This document shows, in pieces, positions 58,801 to 64,000 of a DNA stretch of 64,000 nt. Positions within the stretch are counted from its first letter, which is position 1. Each line of letters opens with the position of its first letter. Source of the stretch: a virus. The notes under the pieces were generated by a model that saw only the letters and a list, made by a program, of their open reading frames with translations, had not been told where the DNA came from and searched no databases. The position numbers and the translations under genes are program-made. Where the stretch lies: positions 1 to 64,000 of the IMG/VR virus record IMGVR_UViG_3300027143_000001. One strand, 5' to 3'.

Positions 58801-61148
58801 TGGTATCTGAATGGGTCAGCTAACTGCCCTACCTTTCTTTTTACACCCTCAATGACCTCAGAGTATTTCTTGACATCACGGGCTACAGAGTCACTAAACT
58901 CAGCTGCACTAGAGTACTTGGTGTCTTCAATGTTAACACCCATCATCTTACTGAACTCCTCGTTGGACATTTCCATGCCCATGTTACGGATTGCACTCTC
59001 AAATGCTTTAACAGAGTTGGTACGCTGTGCTGCTAATACAGCATGTAGCAACGCGTTATCCTTACCGTTCTGAAATTCATACTGCTTACCTTGCGCAGCA
59101 GCCGCGGTCATTTCCTGGGCAGCTTCTGTTTGGGCAGCAAAGTTGAACATTTTGTGGCTCATGTTGTCCCCAGAGCTTAGCTGACGAAACGCTGCATTTA
59201 GTGTTTTCAAATCGTTGTCAAGTGCTTTCTCAGCTTGCTTGACGGGATCTGCAGCAGGGTCGTTTTTATACTGCATGCTGGTAGCAGCATTGCTCATCTT
59301 CTCCAGCAAACGTGATGTGGCAGCAGTGGGGATGCGTATCACCGATCCTGTCACAGCCCCCATCAAAAATGTCTTGAATCCCTGTTTGGTAAACTGCTCT
59401 TGAAATCCTTCACCAAACGCTTCTGTTAAACTCTTTTCTGCATTTTGCGCTTTGGCCATGTAGTATTCCTGCCATGACTTGGAACTCATTTCCTGCAAGT
59501 TTTCCTGCAAACCTTCTGTTACCTCCATGCGCAGCATGTCCTTGGTCAATGCTTTACCTACCTGGTATGCAGCTTCTTTCTTTCCAAAGTCCTTGGATAT
59601 CTGGCCCAGTACACCGTACGTGCCAAAGAATCCTTTCTTATAACCCTGAGTAAGTAATTTCTTAGTTGCAATATCACGTCCTTCCACAAACAGCATACGC
59701 TCTGCACCTTCTTCCAACAGGTCCTTGATTACTTTGTTGGCTGGTGTAAATCGGTTGAACAGGTTACCAAACTGTAACTTGTTGGTTACCATCAGGATAG
59801 CCAGGTTTGTATTGTAGTTAGATGCACTGGTATCTGTAGCAGCCTGCTTGAATTTTTCAAACTCTTCTTCAGGAGGTAGCAAGCCGTTGTTTCTGTCTTT
59901 ATAATCTTTGACAAGTTTGTCCAGGGTATCACCATATGACGTCACCGCTTCAAACGATGCCTCTGTTGCACTCATATTAAACTCCTGAGCCAGTCTTCTG
60001 ACACCCTGGAGTCCCATACCTGTTAACTCAAAAGCATTCTTTCCCGCCTTGGCTCCCGCTACAATCTTTTCCCCATAGCGCACGCCTGTACCTAACAAAG
60101 GTACACCACGCACAAACTGTCCTGCAAACTCACTGAAGTTCTTACTGCGCCACATACCACCAATATTGTTGGAGTACATGGTAAACGTATCAGCAATCGT
60201 ATCCTGCATGCGTGCAGAGAAAGAACGTCCTGTTGCAGCAGCCACCTCAGCAGCTTCATCTGCCTTACCGGCTACTTTAGCAGAAGCACGGATAGCATCT
60301 ACACTTTGATTGGCTTCAGTGAAACCTCTACCAATATCTGAAATAGCATCTGTAAACCTGAAGCCTGATTTGACTCCAGCCTCCACGCCTTCTTTAGCAA
60401 GCTTCTTGACTCCCATCTTGGCACCCAGCCTGGCAAAGGTGGCACCAAAGGATGCAATGCCTCCACCTGCGGTCAGTGCTGTGATAGCAGCATCTGCAGC
60501 CAGCTCGACGCCTAACGCACCAAATGTACCCAGGGCAAACCCGGAGTTGGAGATCAGGTCAGCTGCAAACTTCTTGTTGAATATACCTTCCTCATCTTCC
60601 TTGGACGCAAACACAAAGTTGCGGTTCATGTCAAGCTGGTCCTGGTAGTACTGATCAATCAGTGTCTGTTCGTCTGGGCGCAACTTGTCCCAGTCCATGG
60701 ACAATAATGCATCACCCATGCGACCATAGTCTTTCCACCAGTCCGTAAAAGTGTTACCAAATCTATAACCTGCTGAGTCAAATGCTTTGCCCATAGCAGT
60801 GCCCCATGTTTCATTATCAATGGCACGTTGGGTGTTATAGGCATCGCCAGGTGAAAATGCGTCACCTTTGAAATTTTCCTGTTGAATAAACTTATCAACC
60901 TGCTCTGCATTCCAGTATTCTGTACCAGGAGATTCAGCAGTGGTCAGGCTTTCCAAGAGACTCATCTTGGGAGGAGCAAAGTTTTCCTGCGCATACTGGT
61001 TGGCAGATTGCTCCATACTTGTTTTAAAAGAAGATGCAGGTCCTGAAGCGCCAGTTAACTGTCCGCTTTGGAATGCATCTGCTATTTGTCCAATGGTAGG
61101 TGGATCACCTCCACCTTCCTGCATATTCAAATCTAGTTCCTCCGCCAT
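55878..61148 (-). CDS. Large virion/cargo protein
   Basis: This 1756-aa protein has a hydrophobic segment at about 195-240 (alternating Ala, Gly, Leu, Val) that could insert in a membrane. It continues with long coiled-coil helices in the middle, a Pro/Ala/Glu-rich linker (P-A-P-A-P-A-G-A, then E-E-E-E-E-E-E), a small folded domain, and an acidic motif E-E-V-D-E-T-E-G near residue 1517 shared with the RNA-polymerase protein. No catalytic motif was seen. By position it is one of the crAss-like ejected or cargo proteins. Confidence 0.65.
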   Translation of the reverse strand: MAEELDLNMQEGGGDPPTIGQIADAFQSGQLTGASGPASSFKTSMEQSANQYAQENFAPPKMSLLESLTTAESPGTEYWNAEQVDKFIQQENFKGDAFSPGDAYNTQRAIDNETWGTAMGKAFDSAGYRFGNTFTDWWKDYGRMGDALLSMDWDKLRPDEQTLIDQYYQDQLDMNRNFVFASKEDEEGIFNKKFAADLISNSGFALGTFGALGVELAADAAITALTAGGGIASFGATFARLGAKMGVKKLAKEGVEAGVKSGFRFTDAISDIGRGFTEANQSVDAIRASAKVAGKADEAAEVAAATGRSFSARMQDTIADTFTMYSNNIGGMWRSKNFSEFAGQFVRGVPLLGTGVRYGEKIVAGAKAGKNAFELTGMGLQGVRRLAQEFNMSATEASFEAVTSYGDTLDKLVKDYKDRNNGLLPPEEEFEKFKQAATDTSASNYNTNLAILMVTNKLQFGNLFNRFTPANKVIKDLLEEGAERMLFVEGRDIATKKLLTQGYKKGFFGTYGVLGQISKDFGKKEAAYQVGKALTKDMLRMEVTEGLQENLQEMSSKSWQEYYMAKAQNAEKSLTEAFGEGFQEQFTKQGFKTFLMGAVTGSVIRIPTAATSRLLEKMSNAATSMQYKNDPAADPVKQAEKALDNDLKTLNAAFRQLSSGDNMSHKMFNFAAQTEAAQEMTAAAAQGKQYEFQNGKDNALLHAVLAAQRTNSVKAFESAIRNMGMEMSNEEFSKMMGVNIEDTKYSSAAEFSDSVARDVKKYSEVIEGVKRKVGQLADPFRYQEGSRDRYVAAVMRQVQDEAISVIAYNAIKGEMTVKRVQQLSNDIRSIAGIADSADYALRILTNPNALKAEIGNISADINILMQNMQAEGLTPEQKKDLEQQIADKKSELQELDTWTSWWSMRTTKNTVTNDQGQEMEEEIEEDDLESFIGKRKPGRKTYRTMSGERTQADGTTLTETSTVEEDDEFDMHDPEVFTNFARLMQLKNKQAGLDVDMNMTFPYQEPFQKIIDYMRLDKDAKEYMKAVDVLFNPENFEMMLYRMTDGNFKYLVMQYLDSVEELAQKQWMVAVMNLKIFGDSDSEKAERDRIREEIAAATFKSEEYRNLETIVLDPNAGVQMNKYAQEQVEKISSNLKAVMAKIYRRNISMEGYADLSDEQYENFKKDMRPSFQVMVRIANKLFDEIPLTSREQEVYDKYTTDIDEVVNDYKAAEVEATPQTETRVDDTENPAPAATPQNPTGPSPAPAPAGATPQQTEEEEEEEQPAAAAGPKYILAEDKYLGFSILDSTINDYWYDENGQSFWTKNRSEAEAKLAELNGGQAVNATPEQVEEGNEVMVQQIEEDILNGGVHIATGLQNASPEDRQAILDAIQAVSDKYPDLDIQVMQEPHRIVAKASSENSGQSSQEGQDSATDAKADTEAKYKREDFPDTQSNTRTPVTQMLLDYYAEVLGIPKFTEDLSKGTYISWLQKANPIGYAVADKLNAPKQAFDIIAEYNAELAALEQYAPVVKPEQTEPEEVDETEGVGESGAMSAAQLLRNKRQQRQQAAREESGDNFHTEQQGNGMNVVDNNGTPVNDQPLTEEQADELQQSLDRTRSELDVVYNYMTGATLTQKNEFHSKALEALARANAKRDTPFSSLEEFSKTPKGKSTLKGIATRILKKGTTQEAADAPVVVESPAGEDVPLFETTTTANAASLTFEDFVELDEKLAEFKAKANQDTQEISKFVEEDTSTKTEAPVTKTDLVNILRDIHACF

Positions 61149-61153
61149 ATCAA

Positions 61154-63817
61154 TTACTTGCCGCTTTCTGCGACTTTTCTGTTGGTTACATATTTTTCAA
61201 ACATATCCGTTACATAGGTTCCAGCACTCAGATACGAGGTAGGGTCATTTGGATTGTCAATCTTCTGAAATTTGTACAGCTTCTCGTTACGCTTTGTGCT
61301 AGGGTCAAAATACTGGAAAGTGATACCCAAGCCAAATGCACCAGAGACGTCACGCACACCAGCAGCGGTGTAATCAAAACCAACAGCGTTCATATAGCCA
61401 GGAGCTGTCACAATGGTGTTGGGATCAGCTGCAAATGCTGAGAAAGATCCTAGGTCAGTAGAGTTCACCGTATTCTTAGCCAGATACTTGTTGAAGCGTT
61501 CCAGCGGTAATGCGTTCTCACGGATGGTAGAATAAGGAAGTGTTACTGTTACAGTTTCTCCCTGCTTAAAACCTAAAGTTTTTGCAGCACTGGAATTAAT
61601 ATCAACCTTGAACTTTACCTTTACCTTCTCTCCCTGCGCATCATATGATACCGTGGCTGAATTACCCATCAGTTCTTTGATACTTACAGGAGACATGGAT
61701 GCTAACTTTTCAGGTGCAATCTTAGCACCGGTCTCTGCTACTTCTACAGAAGCAGCCGTATTTCCTGAAGCAGCGCCATCAATCAGCTGATACAATTCTG
61801 CGGAAGTAATCCCACTAAACTCAAATGTATCACCTGTTACACGCGCACGGTCATTGTATTGTGCGTCTACACGTTGGCTTAAATAAGATTGCTGAGCATC
61901 ACTTAGTCCGCTCAAATCATATACCGGTGTTCCGTCTTCTAATCTGTACAACAACTTAGCGCTTTCATATCCAGACTTAAGGTTGCCATATCCATCAGTA
62001 ATTTCTTTACTGATGTTTTTGGCATTACGTAGCAAGCTCTCGCGCTGTGTCATCAGTATGTTCATACTCGATAGCGACTTGCTGAACATATCCAACATCT
62101 TTGTGATTTCTTCTGTTTTCTTAATACCTGCATAGTCAGCAACAATCTCACGACCACGTGTATAAGTTGCTGCAGTAAACCCATCCAGCAATGATTGAGC
62201 TGCCTGCGGATTATTATTAGGATCTACAACTTTGGTATGTGTTTTCTTACCGTACTCTTTTAAGATTTCCTTGTCAGCATCTGTCAGCTGAATCCTGGTA
62301 TCACCATTGGCAATCTGCTGTACTTTATACATAATGTTATAGTACTTGCCATGTTCTGCCTCACCCACCACCAGGTTCATCAAACCGTTACCGGCTCCAA
62401 ACGTAGTGTTGAACAAATTATCGCGGTTCTTGGCCATACCATCCATCAATACATCTACCCCTGTAAAGACCTGTTGTCCAGCAGCATTACGTCCTAAGTA
62501 AGATTCAGACGGAAGATCGCCTTTACCTTGTGCAATTTTAACATCCAGAGCATACTCGCGATCCTTGTTCGCCTGCTCCTGGTTCATCTCCATGATCTTA
62601 AGCTCGCGATCCTGTTTCATCTTGGCGTAGGTTAGCTCTCTATCCTGTGCCATTTTCCATCTGGTAAGAACTACATCGTCAGACTTGATATCTACAGATG
62701 CTGTAGCATCGCTGTATCCTTTGGCCCACATCTTTGCAGTCTGGCTTTTAGCTTGTTGTGCAAAAATACCATGGATGTTTTGTGCTATAAAGTTTGCACC
62801 CTCTTCATCAAGTTTACTTGACAGAGATGATGCACCATCACGCTGGTTAATGTATGCGTCTTTTTCGTTGAGCGCATTGATGTACTTTTCTTTTACATCT
62901 GGATCCTCAATGCCATCAGGATATTTTTCTTCAATAAGCTTGATGCGTGATTCTATTTTCTCTAGCTCTGTGTCAGCTGTAGTAGTTTCTTCTGCGGTAT
63001 CAGTTTGCAATTGTTTTGCAAGCTGACCAGATACCATTTGTAACGCCTGCTCACGGGATACACCCTGAGATTGCTGAATGTTACGAATAGCGCTCTCTGC
63101 CTGCACCCAGCCTTGTTGCTGTAACTGACGGTCAAAGCGATTGCCCATCTGTGCCTGCGCCCAGTTGGTAAATGCTGCGTAAGACATCTTACCATTACCA
63201 TAAGTAACAATGTAAGGATTCTTACCATCTGCCGTAGCTACCTTAACGCCAATGTTTTGCTGCTTTGCTGCATCATTTAAGAATGTTGCAATATCATCCA
63301 TAGGCACAAACTCCTGCGGGCGAATCTTCTGAATAGACCCGTCACCACGTTTAGAGCTACGTAAATCTTCTTCTGCAAACCCAATAGCCTGACGACTAAA
63401 GTCATTATACTGCGCACGCATTTTAGGATCAGTACTGTTTTTGTACTGCTCCATACGTTGCTTTTGCTTTTGGTGAAACGAGGTAACCTGCATATCATAT
63501 GCGAGCTCCTGGTCCCTGGAGATTGGATTAAAGATTTCCTGCGCCTGCATTACGTTGGTAGGATTGGACAAGTCCACCCCTGCCAGACTCTTAATAGAGT
63601 TCTGCAGTTTCTTCATAACCTCCTGACGGTAGAGTTCGTTGGACTCACTGGTCAGGGGATTGTTAAGCGCAGAGTTATAGATACTCTTGACCATGTTAAA
63701 ACCACGGTCGTACTCCTGCTGACGCTGGCCATAGATCTCAGTCAAAAACTGGTAATCTGGCTTGTACACCTCAGCAGGTGTAATGTTGTCTGTTATACCT
63801 TGTATGAATGTTGACAT
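61154..63817 (-). CDS. Large virion structural/cargo protein
   Basis: This 887-aa protein has a helical N-terminal half with many Gln, Lys and Glu residues (D-R-G-F-N-M-V-K, Q-K-Q-K-Q-R-M-E-Q-Y), then a coiled-coil region, then a beta-rich C-terminal third (K-V-K-F-K-V-D-I, V-T-V-T-L-P-Y). The start is TAATG-coupled to the upstream gene and it is followed after 5 nt by the 1756-aa gene. Likely a head or ejection protein; not recognised. Confidence 0.65.
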   Translation of the reverse strand: MSTFIQGITDNITPAEVYKPDYQFLTEIYGQRQQEYDRGFNMVKSIYNSALNNPLTSESNELYRQEVMKKLQNSIKSLAGVDLSNPTNVMQAQEIFNPISRDQELAYDMQVTSFHQKQKQRMEQYKNSTDPKMRAQYNDFSRQAIGFAEEDLRSSKRGDGSIQKIRPQEFVPMDDIATFLNDAAKQQNIGVKVATADGKNPYIVTYGNGKMSYAAFTNWAQAQMGNRFDRQLQQQGWVQAESAIRNIQQSQGVSREQALQMVSGQLAKQLQTDTAEETTTADTELEKIESRIKLIEEKYPDGIEDPDVKEKYINALNEKDAYINQRDGASSLSSKLDEEGANFIAQNIHGIFAQQAKSQTAKMWAKGYSDATASVDIKSDDVVLTRWKMAQDRELTYAKMKQDRELKIMEMNQEQANKDREYALDVKIAQGKGDLPSESYLGRNAAGQQVFTGVDVLMDGMAKNRDNLFNTTFGAGNGLMNLVVGEAEHGKYYNIMYKVQQIANGDTRIQLTDADKEILKEYGKKTHTKVVDPNNNPQAAQSLLDGFTAATYTRGREIVADYAGIKKTEEITKMLDMFSKSLSSMNILMTQRESLLRNAKNISKEITDGYGNLKSGYESAKLLYRLEDGTPVYDLSGLSDAQQSYLSQRVDAQYNDRARVTGDTFEFSGITSAELYQLIDGAASGNTAASVEVAETGAKIAPEKLASMSPVSIKELMGNSATVSYDAQGEKVKVKFKVDINSSAAKTLGFKQGETVTVTLPYSTIRENALPLERFNKYLAKNTVNSTDLGSFSAFAADPNTIVTAPGYMNAVGFDYTAAGVRDVSGAFGLGITFQYFDPSTKRNEKLYKFQKIDNPNDPTSYLSAGTYVTDMFEKYVTNRKVAESGK

Positions 63818-64000
63818 TATCTTCCTGTCTTACGCTTGATTAATATTCTGAACATCTCGTCTGGTGTAACCACCGCTCCGCCCGTAGCAAAACCTCGTAC
63901 GCCACTCATGCCTGCAATGTCATAACCTGAATAGTTTGAATACCCTGCATAGGGATCTGCATACAACGCTGCTGCAGGATTACTTCTCAGAAGTGCATTG
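63817..64000 (-). CDS. C-terminal part of a virion gene, cut by the window edge
   Basis: About 61 codons are visible, ending T-G-R and a TAA (63817-63819) that overlaps the next start as TAATG. The visible end is Gly/Tyr-rich (A-D-P-Y-A-G-Y-S-N-Y-S-G-Y) with a basic tail (I-K-R-K-T-G-R). The start lies outside the window, so the product cannot be named. Confidence 0.65.
   Translation of the reverse strand, partial: NALLRSNPAAALYADPYAGYSNYSGYDIAGMSGVRGFATGGAVVTPDEMFRILIKRKTGR

Noticed and set aside
1-64000. CRISPR array, insertion sequence or transposase
   Set aside because: No regularly spaced identical repeats and no transposase or terminal inverted-repeat pattern were seen.
1-64000. Stop-codon reassignment (TAG recoding) as in some crAss-like phages
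   Set aside because: TAG ends several genes (for example 16537, 19163, 30813) just where the next gene begins, and no long frames appear to run through TAG.

Overview
The window is a 64 kb piece of a double-stranded DNA tailed phage of Bacteroidota, most probably a crAss-like phage (Crassvirales). Three things support this: (1) a block of giant same-strand virion genes, including a 4,198-residue protein carrying the D-F-D-V-D signature (D2877/D2879/D2881) expected of the crAss-like virion RNA polymerase; (2) the replication gene set (SNF2-type helicase, uracil-DNA glycosylase, DnaB-type helicase, Sak4-like ATPase, putative SSB, Toprim primase, PD-(D/E)XK nuclease, family B polymerase, dUTPase, dNMP kinase); (3) intergenic Bacteroidota-type promoters (TAnnTTTG -7 boxes). 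TAG, TAA and TGA all act as stops, so there is no sign of stop-codon recoding.

Layout. 1-9224 (+): tightly packed small genes, many with 4-nt ATGA overlaps, including an AAA ATPase, dUTPase and a roughly 1 kb untranslated tRNA region (Trp, an abnormal tRNA-like gene, Leu) full of hairpins. 9225-10987: a putative attachment region (3' end of a tRNA-Ser-like sequence flanked by 16-bp direct repeats), a tyrosine integrase and an HTH protein, closed by a terminator. 11094-25795 (+): replication, recombination and nucleotide metabolism, interrupted by one minus-strand gene at 13679-13990. 25870-27630 (-): lysis cassette (holin, candidate spanin, amidase). 27835-30813 (+): B12-dependent ribonucleotide reductase and two small genes. 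30895-64000 (-): virion block, with receptor-binding and fibre proteins first in coordinate order, then proteins of 2012, 4198, 1756 and 887 residues and a partial gene at the right edge.

The genes form a lytic replication programme (nucleotide supply by RNR, dUTPase and kinase; replication by polymerase, primase and helicase; recombination by Sak4-like ATPase, SSB-like protein and nuclease), a lysis module, and virion cargo that should enter the cell with the DNA. The integrase and tRNA-like attachment sequence suggest a temperate capacity.

The most interesting signals are: a short motif TTGTAGA(C/G), often as a dyad, at seven transcription-unit starts; a putative HExxH metallopeptidase motif inside the RNA-polymerase polypeptide; a RecB/Cas4-like nuclease domain at the N terminus of the 2012-residue virion protein; the attP-like region; and an abnormal tRNA gene with structured spacers. 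All functions are read from sequence motifs alone; no database search was run.
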